Notes under the pieces: model-generated | What the model saw: only the letters and a program-made list of their open reading frames with translations | What the model was told of the DNA's origin: nothing | Database searches by the model: none | Made by a program: the position numbers and the translations under genes | Shown here: positions 23,865-31,392 of the stretch, piece by piece | Layout: the number at the start of each line of letters is the position of its first letter | Position numbering within the stretch: position 1 is the first letter of the stretch | Origin: Nanobdellota archaeon | GTDB taxonomy: Archaea; Nanobdellota; Nanobdellia; Woesearchaeales; WJIZ01 | NCBI GenBank assembly: GCA_023140175.1 | Contig: JAGLMD010000022.1 | Location: forward strand, 1 to 34,236 | Reading direction: 5' to 3' | Length of the DNA stretch: 34,236 bases

Positions 23865-24149
23865 ATGACCAAAGAATATACAGAAGATGAACTCATTGAA
23901 AAAACTGCAATTGAATTAATGCAGGAGGAATTAGATTATGATTATGAATATTGCTTTAATGAGTGGGATTCTGGTCAAAGTCTGTTCGGCAGGGAAACCA
24001 AATCAGATGTTGTTCTTGTTGAAAGATTAAGTAAGGCAATAGACAAACTCAATAATAATCTACCAAAAGAAGCAAAAAAGCAGGCTATTCAGGAATTAAC
24101 TAAAGATCGGAGCAGATTAAGCCCTGTAAAAGCAAATCAAGAAGTTTAG
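23865..24149 (+). pseudogene. 5' fragment of type I restriction subunit HsdR
   Basis: The 94 codons read DELIEKTAIELMQEELDYDY, ETKSDVVLVERLSKAIDKLN and LPKEAKKQAIQELTK followed by SPVKANQEV, the start of HsdR. It ends at a TAG where relatives have Tyr (ANQEVY), and the frame past the stop still reads RLIKDDCS as expected of HsdR before homology fades near 24175. The nuclease and helicase parts are absent. It starts 3 nt after the HEPN gene, so its expression may follow that operon, but no restriction function can remain. Confidence 0.8.
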
Positions 24150-24231
24150 AGGCTAATTAAAGATGATTGCAGTTCTGGGAAGTTTCTCGTCAAAGCAGAA
24201 CTACTCTTATACTTTTAATGTGAATCACCTC

Positions 24232-24317
24232 TGAAAGAGGAAAAAGTTTAAGCTGTTAGTTCTGCGTGAGAAACCCTCATCTTCAGATAGATGTATTTTG
24301 GAAGTATGTTATTTTTT
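24232..24317 (+). repeat. Right copy of the 86-bp direct repeat
   Basis: It differs from the copy at 17079-17164 at three positions. In this copy the beginning also forms CCTCT-GAA-AGAGG (24228-24240), which the left copy lacks. It follows hsdR debris and precedes the promoter of the methyltransferase gene. Confidence 0.85.
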
Positions 24318-24324
24318 CACAAAT

Positions 24325-24332
24325 TTTATAAA
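24325..24332 (+). promoter_or_regulatory. TATA box of the methyltransferase gene at 24355
   Basis: TTTATAAA begins 30 nt before the ATG, consistent with a leaderless message, and lies just past the 86-bp repeat. Confidence 0.55.
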
Positions 24333-24354
24333 AAAATAATCTCATTTTAAACAT

Positions 24355-25104
24355 ATGAATGAAAAGCAATGGGACAGATTAGCAGAAAACTACCATGATG
24401 AAGTCATAAGCCCTTTCTTAGGTGATGTAGAGAATCCCATACAAGATGAACTTAAAAAAATAAAAAACAAGAAATCAAAATCAGTTGCAGAGTTTGGATG
24501 CGGGTTGTTCTATCTGGGCAAAAAGCTCTCAGGATATTTTAAAGATGTTCATGCAAGCGATTTCTCAAAAAAGATGGTAGAAAAAGCAAAGAAAAGAAAT
24601 AAGCAGTATAAGAACATAAACATTATAAGAGAAGACATCACAAATATATTATACAAAAACAGGTTTGACATCATAATATCAGTAAACTCGCTATTGATGC
24701 CTTCACTGAATGACATAAAGTTATCATTGAAAAATATAAGAGATGCACTAAAAAAAGACGGCTTATGCTTCCTTATCCTTCCATCGATGGAATCCATCCT
24801 TTATCATGGCATGCTTCTTTATCATAAAGACCTGAAAAACAAAAAAGAGCATATAGCAAAAAGAACATCAAAGATTAAGTTCGAAAACAAAAAGTATGAT
24901 CATTTTTTAGGACATTATAAAGACGGCTCAGAAATACAAAAATTCTATTATAAGCATGAAATAACCTATCTTATGAAAAAGACAGGATTCAAAAACATAG
25001 AAATCAAAAAAGTTCTTTACCCCTGGGGCAAGGATATAAGTGATCATGAAGATTTTCCCAAAGAAGATAAGCTTTGGGATTGGTTTGTAAAAGCAGAAAA
25101 ATAA
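24355..25104 (+). CDS. Class I SAM-dependent methyltransferase, substrate unknown
   Basis: The 249-residue protein has SAM motif I VAEFGCGLFYLG, an acidic motif II (DVHASDFSKKMVEKAKKR), motif III NIIREDI and motif IV FDIIISVNSLL followed by LKKDGLCFLILPS. A Lys-rich insert (about residues 155-190) and an aromatic C-terminus (YPWGKDI, LWDWF) are not diagnostic. The fold is that of UbiE/small-molecule methyltransferases, so lipid, quinone or small-metabolite substrates are possible. It has its own TATA box and no operon partner. Confidence 0.85.
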   Translation: MNEKQWDRLAENYHDEVISPFLGDVENPIQDELKKIKNKKSKSVAEFGCGLFYLGKKLSGYFKDVHASDFSKKMVEKAKKRNKQYKNINIIREDITNILYKNRFDIIISVNSLLMPSLNDIKLSLKNIRDALKKDGLCFLILPSMESILYHGMLLYHKDLKNKKEHIAKRTSKIKFENKKYDHFLGHYKDGSEIQKFYYKHEITYLMKKTGFKNIEIKKVLYPWGKDISDHEDFPKEDKLWDWFVKAEK

Positions 25105-25109
25105 ATATT

Positions 25110-25299
25110 CCTTCTTTCACCCCTATGCCTTTGTCAAACAGCTTAAACCTGCCCTTTCCTTTCAAAACCTGCACACACTCATTTTTAATCAAAGTATCTG
25201 TATTGATATCCATGCCGGAAGAAAGCGCATCAGAGTATAACTATAATCATCAGGCTTAGTTAATATTATACCAAATGTTCCTTCCTTTGGAAACTGCAT
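25110..25299 (-). pseudogene. Remnant of a small cupin-like gene
   Basis: On the minus strand an ATG at 25299 opens MQFPKEGTFGIILTKPDDYS followed by YTL, and the continuation lies in another frame as SSGMDINTDTLIKNECVQVL and KGKGRFKLFDKGIGVKEG. Joined, they read like a cupin, with an alternating beta pattern and the GKGRF turn. The frame shift near 25215-25240 and the run into the end of the convergent methyltransferase gene indicate decay. Family assignment is tentative. Confidence 0.35.
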
Positions 25300-25387
25300 G
25301 AGCCAGCTAGATTTAAGAAAAAATAACAGAAACTTTAAAAATTAAGGCATTTCCTGTCATCCAGGGGGTTAACCTACTAATAATAAG

Positions 25388-27223
25388 GTGATTCAAATAA
25401 CAAAGATAGAAGAACTTGCAAAATTGATAAGACATAATATATTGGTTTCTACAACCGAAGCCGGCTCAGGACATCCGACATCCTCTTTGTCAGCCGCTGA
25501 TATAATGACAACATTATTTTTCGGAGGATACTTCAAAGCTGACTTAGAGAACATAAAGAATCCGAACAATGACCGTGTAATTTTTTCTAAAGGCCATGCT
25601 TCTCCTTTGTTCTATTCTCTTTATGCAGCTGCAGGCAAGGTGAGCCAGGAGGAATTGAAAACACTTAGGAAATTCACAAGCAATCTTGAAGGCCACCCCA
25701 CTCCTTTATTCAAATATACTGAATGTGCATCCGGAAGTCTTGGACAAGGTTTGTCTGTAGGGGTTGGAATGGCTATTAATGCTAAATATCTGGATAAGCT
25801 TCCATACAAGACATATGTCCTGATGGGGGACTCTGAAGCTGCAGAAGGATCTGTATGGGAAGCGATGGAGATTGCATCTTATTATAAGCTTGATAATCTG
25901 ATTGGCATACTTGATGTAAATAGGCTGGGCCAGAGGGGAGAGACAATGTATGGCCATAATGTCTCTGTATATGAACAGAAAGTTAAGGCATTTGGCTGGG
26001 AGACAATTGTAATAGATGGACATTCTTATGATGAGATAAATGATGCATTTGAGAAGGCTCTGAAAGTAAAAGACAAGCCTGTAATGATCATTGCAAAGAC
26101 CCTCAAAGGAAAAGGTGTATCTCTGCTCGAAGACAAAGACGGATGGCACGGAAAAGCAGTTCCTAAAGATAAGCTGGATGAAGTATTAAAGGAGCTTGGA
26201 AATGTAGATCTTTCTTTAATCGGAGAGATTGCAAAACCAGAAAATAAAAATCCCGATGTTCCTAATATTGAAAAGAAGGAATTGGCAAAGTATTCTATTG
26301 GAGATTCAGTACCCACAAGAAAAGCATATGGCAACGCATTAGTTAAGATAAAGAGCAGATTCCCTGAATTGGTTGTGCTTGACGCAGAAACATCAAACTC
26401 TACATATGCTGAGATATTCAGGAATGAGTATCCTGAGCATTTCTTTGAGATGTTTATAGCAGAGCAGAATATGGCAGGAACTGCATTAGGATTGTCATTG
26501 AGAGGAAAGATCCCTTTTATGTCAAGTTTTTCAGCTTTTCTGACAAGGGCATATGATCAGGTCAGGATGAGCCAATATTCCAATTCAAACGTCAAGGTTG
26601 TTGGAAGCCATGCTGGTGTCTCCATAGGAGAGGATGGCGGCTCGCAGATGGGCCTTGAAGATTTGGCAATGTTCAGGACATTGCACAATTCGGTCGTGCT
26701 TTATCCTTCAGATGCTGTCTCTACAGAAAAACTGGTTGAAGCAGCAGCAAAACATGATGGCAATGTCTATATGAGAACAACAAGGATGGCTACAGAAGTA
26801 ATTTATGACAGCAAAGAAGAGTTCCACATAGGCAAATGCAAAGTTATTAGAGAAAGCAAAGATGATGTTGTGACTGTTATAGGAGCTGGTGTGACCCTCC
26901 ACGAAGCCTTGAAAGCATATGATGAATTGAATAAAGAAGGGATATCAATAAGGATAATCGACCTTTACAGCATAAAACCCATTGATTCTATAACCCTAAA
27001 AAAAGCCGCTGAAGATACAGGGAAGATAATCACAGTTGAAGACCATTATCCTGAAGGAGGCATAGGTGAAGCAGTCATGGAAGCACTTTCCAAAGAGGAT
27101 GTTAAAGTATATTCGCTTGCTGTAAGGAAAATGCCAAGAAGTGGAAAGCCAGCAGAATTACTGGACTATGAAGGGATATCAAGTAAAGGCATCATAAAAA
27201 AAGTAAAAGAGATTTCAGGGTGA
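25388..27223 (+). CDS. tkt: Transketolase, single-chain
   Basis: This enzyme transfers two-carbon ketol units between sugar phosphates in the non-oxidative pentose phosphate pathway, using thiamine diphosphate. The 611 residues cover all three domains on one chain, whereas many archaea split the enzyme. Landmarks are GSGHPTSSLSAADI, SKGHASPLFYSL, the ThDP motif GDSEAAEGSVWEAMEIASYY, DVNRLGQ, and in the Pyr domain MFIAEQNMAGTALGL with the catalytic Glu. The start is a GTG inside AAGGTG, and no ATG lies nearby. It heads an operon with transaldolase (4-nt gap) and glucokinase (4-nt gap). Confidence 0.95.
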   Translation: MIQITKIEELAKLIRHNILVSTTEAGSGHPTSSLSAADIMTTLFFGGYFKADLENIKNPNNDRVIFSKGHASPLFYSLYAAAGKVSQEELKTLRKFTSNLEGHPTPLFKYTECASGSLGQGLSVGVGMAINAKYLDKLPYKTYVLMGDSEAAEGSVWEAMEIASYYKLDNLIGILDVNRLGQRGETMYGHNVSVYEQKVKAFGWETIVIDGHSYDEINDAFEKALKVKDKPVMIIAKTLKGKGVSLLEDKDGWHGKAVPKDKLDEVLKELGNVDLSLIGEIAKPENKNPDVPNIEKKELAKYSIGDSVPTRKAYGNALVKIKSRFPELVVLDAETSNSTYAEIFRNEYPEHFFEMFIAEQNMAGTALGLSLRGKIPFMSSFSAFLTRAYDQVRMSQYSNSNVKVVGSHAGVSIGEDGGSQMGLEDLAMFRTLHNSVVLYPSDAVSTEKLVEAAAKHDGNVYMRTTRMATEVIYDSKEEFHIGKCKVIRESKDDVVTVIGAGVTLHEALKAYDELNKEGISIRIIDLYSIKPIDSITLKKAAEDTGKIITVEDHYPEGGIGEAVMEALSKEDVKVYSLAVRKMPRSGKPAELLDYEGISSKGIIKKVKEISG

Positions 27224-27227
27224 AACA

Positions 27228-28043
27228 ATGAAGATATTTATAGATTCAGCTGATATTGAAGAGATAGAAAAAGCCAAAGCTTATGGATTATTAGACGGAG
27301 TAACAACAAATCCCTCCCTTATAAAAAAAGCTGTTGATAAGCTGAAAAAGAAAGGGGAAAACATTGACATGGAAGCATATATAACTAAGATATTGACTGT
27401 TGCTAAAGGGCTGCCTGTAAGCCTGGAAGTGATCGGAACCAGTTATGATGATATGGTAAAAGAAGGAAAAAGAATATTCGAAAAGTTTAATCATGTTGCG
27501 AATAATGTTTATGTAAAAATTCCAATAGATCCTGCCCTTGCAATAGATTCTGGCAGCCATTTTGCCGGCCTTAATGCTATCAAGGAATTATCAAGCCAGG
27601 GAATTCCAATTAACTGCACTTTAATCTTTACACCAGAACAGGCTTTATTAGCTGCAAAAGCAGGTGCTGCTTTTGTCAGCCCTTTTGCAGGCAGGATTGA
27701 TGATTATATCAAAAAGAAAAATAACATCAGTTCTGAAAAAACTGATTATTTTCCTGCTGATGGCCTTGAAGATGATATTGAAGATAACGGCATTGTTTCT
27801 GGTATAGACCTCATCGAGCAATGCGTCATTATTCTCAGGAAATATGGCCTGAAGACAAAAGTATTGGCAGCAAGCATAAGAAATCCGAGACAAGTCAGAG
27901 AATCAGCTTTAGTTGGGGCTGATATTGCTACATTGCCATTTGGTGTTATAGAAAAATTGCTTATACATGAGAAAACAATAGAAGGAATGAATAAGTTTGC
28001 TGAAGATACGGTTGATGAATATGCTGGATTGTTAAAGGGGTGA
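27228..28043 (+). CDS. tal: Transaldolase (TalC-like, with insert)
   Basis: This enzyme transfers dihydroxyacetone units between sugar phosphates. FIDSADIEEIEKA and DGVTTNPSLIKKA open the barrel, and the Schiff-base lysine is K97 in NVYVKIP. NCTLIFTPEQALLAAKAGA, SPFAGRIDDY and KVLAASIRNPRQV complete the pattern. At 271 residues it is about 50 longer than minimal TalC/FSA proteins. The extra length is a charged insert after GRIDDY (about residues 165-190, rich in Lys, Asp and Glu), seen also in other archaeal relatives. It sits between transketolase and glucokinase, each gap 4 nt. Confidence 0.95.
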   Translation: MKIFIDSADIEEIEKAKAYGLLDGVTTNPSLIKKAVDKLKKKGENIDMEAYITKILTVAKGLPVSLEVIGTSYDDMVKEGKRIFEKFNHVANNVYVKIPIDPALAIDSGSHFAGLNAIKELSSQGIPINCTLIFTPEQALLAAKAGAAFVSPFAGRIDDYIKKKNNISSEKTDYFPADGLEDDIEDNGIVSGIDLIEQCVIILRKYGLKTKVLAASIRNPRQVRESALVGADIATLPFGVIEKLLIHEKTIEGMNKFAEDTVDEYAGLLKG

Positions 28044-28047
28044 AATA

Positions 28048-29034
28048 ATGAGCAGGGATATTTACCTCAGTGCAGATATTGGCGGGACCAATGCTAATTT
28101 TAGCATTGTAGAGTTCAGACAGGGAAAGCCTTCTATCCTGCTAAAAGGCAGGGAATCTTCTTCATCAGCAGATCATTTTCCCGACTTAGTCAAGAATTTT
28201 TTAGTAAAGGCAAAAGAGCAGGGCTATGAACCAGAAAAAGCCTGCTTTGCTGTCGCCGGCGCTGTAAAGGATCAGAGATCTGAACTGACCAATGTTGACC
28301 TTATTGTTGATGCAAAAGAGATTATGGATGAAACCGGATTAAAATATGCACTTATCGTCAATGATTTTATTGCTGTATCTTATGGAAGCCTTGTTTTACA
28401 GGATGATGAATATGTCCTGTTAAAGAAAGGCAAACCATCCAGGAAAGGAACAAGGGCTGTGATTGGAGCTGGCACAGGCCTCGGAAAAAATATCCTTGTA
28501 TTCAGTGAGGCAGCCAATGACTATGTCGCTTACCCTTCAGAAGGAGGCCATATCAATTTTCCTTTTACTGATGAAGAAGAGATAGCTTTAAGTAAATACT
28601 TCAAAAGAAAACATAAGAAAGGAGTCATTTTAGAGGATGTTCTTTCAGGAAGAGGAATAGAGAATCTCTATAATGCCCTCAACAATATAAAGTACAAAGA
28701 TGCCCCGAAGAGCCTCTCAGCAAAGGAGATATCAGATTCAAGAAACAGTAATGAATGCAGCAAAGAAGCATTTGATTTATTCATAAAGTTTTATGCCAGG
28801 GGCTGCAGGAATTTTGCTTTAGATGTCCTGGCAACAGGCGGCTTGTATATCGGAGGCGGCATAGTTGCTAAAAATATAAGTGCTTTTGGCCAAAGCTTTA
28901 TCGATGAATTTATTGATAATGAAACATTTGGGAGATTGCTTGAAGACATCCCCATTTATCTGATAATAAATTATGATATCAGCCTGATTGGGGCAGCTTA
29001 TGCTATCAAAGAAGGTAATGCAGTAAAATGGTAG
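28048..29034 (+). CDS. glk: Glucokinase (Glk family)
   Basis: This ATP-dependent glucose kinase has 328 residues. The phosphate motif ADIGGTNANFSIVE, the sugar-binding segments ACFAVAGAV and ALIVNDFIAVSYG (with the catalytic-base Asp), the adenosine motif VIGAGTGLGKN, EGGHINF and VLSGRGIENLY are the bacterial-type Glk (COG0837) set, not ADP-dependent archaeal glucokinase. This type of kinase in a DPANN genome suggests ancient acquisition from bacteria, an inference. It is the last intact gene of the transketolase operon. Remnants of two further genes follow directly. Confidence 0.93.
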   Translation: MSRDIYLSADIGGTNANFSIVEFRQGKPSILLKGRESSSSADHFPDLVKNFLVKAKEQGYEPEKACFAVAGAVKDQRSELTNVDLIVDAKEIMDETGLKYALIVNDFIAVSYGSLVLQDDEYVLLKKGKPSRKGTRAVIGAGTGLGKNILVFSEAANDYVAYPSEGGHINFPFTDEEEIALSKYFKRKHKKGVILEDVLSGRGIENLYNALNNIKYKDAPKSLSAKEISDSRNSNECSKEAFDLFIKFYARGCRNFALDVLATGGLYIGGGIVAKNISAFGQSFIDEFIDNETFGRLLEDIPIYLIINYDISLIGAAYAIKEGNAVKW

Positions 29035-29158
29035 AGACAATATTTGAGAAGAATATTGAAGATTAGATAAAGGCAAAGCATATTCCTATAAGAAAGGAAG
29101 TTATCCTGATGCAGCCAGAAATCTCATAAAAAAAGACAAAAGAGAATGGCATATTTAA
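29028..29158 (+). pseudogene. Remnant of an unidentified gene after glk
   Basis: An ATG overlapping the glk stop opens MVETIFEKNIED and hits TAG at 29064. A second frame then runs DKGKAYSYKKGSYPDAARNL, IKKDKREWHI to a TAA at 29156. A start overlapping glk and an end just before the next ribosome binding site suggest one former operon gene with most of its middle deleted. I cannot name it. Confidence 0.4.
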
Positions 29159-29169
29159 AGAGGTGAAAT

Positions 29170-29353
29170 AAAATTATTGTTCCAGCTATAAAAGCTTAGA
29201 GAATTTAATGTTCCTATTGAGGTTGATGGCTGCATTACCCCGGACACGATTGACATGGTGAGAAAAGCTGGCGCATCCTTATTTGTCTCAGGCTCATATC
29301 TGCAAAAGAGTGATGATGTCAAAAAGGCGATTGCAGTTTTAGAAAAAACATAG
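29170..29353 (+). pseudogene. Ribulose-phosphate 3-epimerase remnant with internal deletion
   Basis: After AGAGGTGA the sequence reads KIIVPAI, the normal beginning of this enzyme without a start codon. It then shifts frame into LREFNVPIEVDGCITPDTID followed by VSGSYLQKSDDVKKAI and a TAG, the C-terminal part with the phosphate-binding VDG-I and GS motifs. About 140 central codons with the metal ligands are missing. In the intact state it would have completed the pentose phosphate set of this operon. Confidence 0.65.
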
Positions 29354-29356
29354 GTT

Positions 29357-30079
29357 ATGAAAATAGAAGAAGTAATTAAGATAATAAAAATAATAGATGA
29401 AACCCCTGATGTAAAGACATTTAGGCTTAAATCAGAAAATAACATAGATTTCATTCCAGGACAGTATTGCATGGTTTCTTTTCCGGATGATGAAGATAAT
29501 AAAAGGCCTTTTACATTCTCTAGCTCACCGACTGAAAAAGGATACATTGACCTGACTGTCAAAAAGATGGGCGTATTCACCACTAAACTATATTCATTAG
29601 GCATAGGAGACAAGCTGAAGATAATAGGCCCAAATGGAGAATCGCTAAATTTTGATGGATCTGTAAAAGAAGATATTGTTTTTATTGCTGGCGGGTCTGG
29701 AATTACCCCATTTATATCTGCCTTAAGGTATGCAGCCATAAAGAATCTTCCTAACAGTATTACATTATTGTTCAGCAGCAAGACAGAGAAAGATATAATC
29801 TACAAAGATGAAATGGTGGAGATGGACAGGAAAGACAATATTAAAGTTATAAATACTCTATCCGATAAATCTCCTGATGGCTGGTATGGTGAGAAAGGAA
29901 GGATAGATAAAAACATGATTGAAAAACATGTTGATAATCCAAAAGAGAAGATATGGTATGTATGCGCTCCTCCGCCGATGGTCAAGGCAATGAGAGAAAT
30001 ATTAAATAGCATGGGCATCCCGGAAGAAAATCTAAGGATAGAAGATTGGGAAATCCCCGGCAAGCATGATAAGGAATAA
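29357..30079 (+). CDS. FNR-family flavin oxidoreductase
   Basis: The 240-residue protein combines an FAD domain (IPGQYCMVSFP, KRPFTFSSSP, KKMGVFTTKL) with an NAD(P) domain (FIAGGSGITPFISALRYA, LLFSSKTEKDIIY, WYVCAPPPMVKAMRE). No C-terminal ferredoxin [2Fe-2S] domain or dihydroorotate-type Cys cluster is present. It is first in an operon with superoxide reductase and rubredoxin, so it most plausibly supplies electrons from NAD(P)H to rubredoxin. Other partners are possible, since the family is versatile. The start ATG lies 3 nt after the stop of the epimerase remnant. Confidence 0.9.
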   Translation: MKIEEVIKIIKIIDETPDVKTFRLKSENNIDFIPGQYCMVSFPDDEDNKRPFTFSSSPTEKGYIDLTVKKMGVFTTKLYSLGIGDKLKIIGPNGESLNFDGSVKEDIVFIAGGSGITPFISALRYAAIKNLPNSITLLFSSKTEKDIIYKDEMVEMDRKDNIKVINTLSDKSPDGWYGEKGRIDKNMIEKHVDNPKEKIWYVCAPPPMVKAMREILNSMGIPEENLRIEDWEIPGKHDKE

Positions 30080-30146
30080 TTTTATAAGATATCCGTATTA
30101 AAATTTTGAAGGGGACTATCAAGTATCTTTTATTGAGGTGAGAAAA

Positions 30147-30512
30147 ATGGCTGAAGAAAATTGGTTTTTGCAGATAAATAAAGCTAAGGATATGGACAAC
30201 CTGGAAGATATAGAAAAGAAGCATCTTCCCATCATAGATTGTCAGGATAGTGTAAAGAAAGGCGAACCTTTCGAGGTTACAATTTCTGTAGGAAAATTGT
30301 TGAAGCACCCAAATGAGAACTCCCATTATATCGAATGGATTGAATTGTTCGCAGAGGATCTCTTCATAAGCAAAGTAGACCTTATTCCAGTAGTGGGAAA
30401 TCCAAAAGTGACATTAACAGTATCTTTACATGAGAGCCACAAATTGACAGCAAAGGCAAGATGCAGCCTACATGGCATTTGGGAATACAGCAAGGAAGTT
30501 AAGGTTGAATAG
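30147..30512 (+). CDS. sor: Superoxide reductase (neelaredoxin type)
   Basis: This protein reduces superoxide to peroxide at a mononuclear iron site without making oxygen. The 121 residues lack a desulforedoxin domain, so it is the one-iron class. Fe ligands are H26 (KKHLP), H54 (KHPN), H60 (SHYIEW), C106 and H109 (CSLHGIW). The Glu two residues before the first His in the common E-K-H-x-P motif is replaced by Lys (E-K-K-H). A GAGGTGAG ribosome binding site defines the ATG at 30147. Rubredoxin, its usual electron donor, is the next gene. Confidence 0.95.
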   Translation: MAEENWFLQINKAKDMDNLEDIEKKHLPIIDCQDSVKKGEPFEVTISVGKLLKHPNENSHYIEWIELFAEDLFISKVDLIPVVGNPKVTLTVSLHESHKLTAKARCSLHGIWEYSKEVKVE

Positions 30513-30523
30513 GGGTGAGAAAA

Positions 30524-30667
30524 ATGGCTAAGAAATTCTGGAAATGTAAAGTATGTGCAGATATTCACTTTGGAAATACCTATCCTAAGATATGCCCTAC
30601 ATGCGAGACAAAGGATGCTTTCTATGAGATAACAAAAGAAGAAACAAAGGAAGCGATGGAGATATAG
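30524..30667 (+). CDS. Rubredoxin-like protein, 47 aa
   Basis: The short frame encodes a one-iron zinc-ribbon-like electron carrier with C8, C11 (KCKVC) and C24, C27 (CPTC). The spacing between the pairs is shorter than in classical rubredoxin (about 30 residues), and the sequence resembles the rubredoxin domain of rubrerythrin. A GGGGTGAG site lies before the ATG, and the gene sits 11 nt after superoxide reductase and 1 nt before the glycosylase. It most likely passes electrons from the FNR-like protein to superoxide reductase. Confidence 0.85.
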   Translation: MAKKFWKCKVCADIHFGNTYPKICPTCETKDAFYEITKEETKEAMEI

Positions 30668-30668
30668 G

Positions 30669-31301
30669 ATGATTGTCTTGCATGATGAGATGATCAAAAA
30701 GATAAATAAGCTAAAAAAATCCCCTATTTCTAAAGTAGTAAAAAGAAGATTAAGTGAATTCAGGCAATTAAACAAAAAAGGAAATGATGAATGGTTCTCT
30801 GAATTATGTTTCTGTATCCTCACAGCAAATTCAAGAGCAGCCACAGCAATAGATATACAGGAAGATTTAAAATGCCGAGGCTTTTTGAACAACTCCCGAT
30901 CAGAGATAAGAGACTGTATAAAAAAGAACAAGCACAGGTTTCATAACAACAAAGCAAGGTTTATACTTGAAGCAAGGAAATACAAGAACATAAAAGATAT
31001 CTTAAAAAAAGAGAAAGAGCCAAGAGAATGGCTGGTTAAGAACATAAAAGGCATCGGATGGAAAGAAAGCAGCCATTTCTTAAGAAATGTGGGCTGCTTT
31101 AATTATGCAATTCTTGATAGGCATATTATCAGATTGATGTATGAACACAATTATATCAAACAAACACCTAAAAGCTTATCAAAAAATACTTATTTGGCAA
31201 TTGAGGAGAAATTCAAAGATATTGCTAACAAGCTGGATATGGATCCTGCTGAGCTTGACTTATATATGTGGTATATCAAAACTGGAAGGGTGTTAAAGTA
31301 A
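30669..31301 (+). CDS. ogg: 8-oxoguanine DNA glycosylase/lyase, archaeal Ogg2 type
   Basis: This enzyme removes oxidised guanine and nicks the strand. The 210-residue length and the helix-hairpin-helix block VKNIKGIGWKESSHFLRNVG with K132, followed by D150 in AILDRHI, match archaeal Ogg2 such as the Methanocaldococcus jannaschii enzyme. The ATG follows the rubredoxin stop by 1 nt, so it is the last gene of the superoxide-defence operon. Repair and detoxification are thus expressed together. A 54-bp inverted repeat lies just downstream. Confidence 0.92.
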   Translation: MIVLHDEMIKKINKLKKSPISKVVKRRLSEFRQLNKKGNDEWFSELCFCILTANSRAATAIDIQEDLKCRGFLNNSRSEIRDCIKKNKHRFHNNKARFILEARKYKNIKDILKKEKEPREWLVKNIKGIGWKESSHFLRNVGCFNYAILDRHIIRLMYEHNYIKQTPKSLSKNTYLAIEEKFKDIANKLDMDPAELDLYMWYIKTGRVLK

Positions 31302-31334
31302 CAAATGCCCCGCGAATGTCTCAATTTAACACAT

Positions 31335-31388
31335 ATTAAGCCAAAATACTTTCAGCCAAAGACAAGGCGAGCTAAAAGTAGGCTTAAT
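31335..31388. repeat. Long inverted repeat between ogg and the IS630 element
   Basis: ATTAAGCC (31335-31342) pairs with GGCTTAAT (31381-31388). Inside it, after a four-base AAAA bulge, TACTTTCAGC (31347-31356) pairs with GCTAAAAGTA (31371-31380) at 9 of 10 positions. It could be a bidirectional terminator, since the flanking genes converge, or part of the insertion sequence end. Confidence 0.7.
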
Positions 31389-31392
31389 TACC

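Noticed and set aside
17079-24317. The direct repeats as phage-type attachment sites of an integrative element
   Set aside because: There is no integrase, tRNA gene or phage gene between them, and the repeats are longer and more structured than usual att cores.
24150-24360. The right 86-bp repeat as a C/D-box guide RNA
   Set aside because: No clear RTGATGA and CTGA box pair with suitable spacing is present in both copies.
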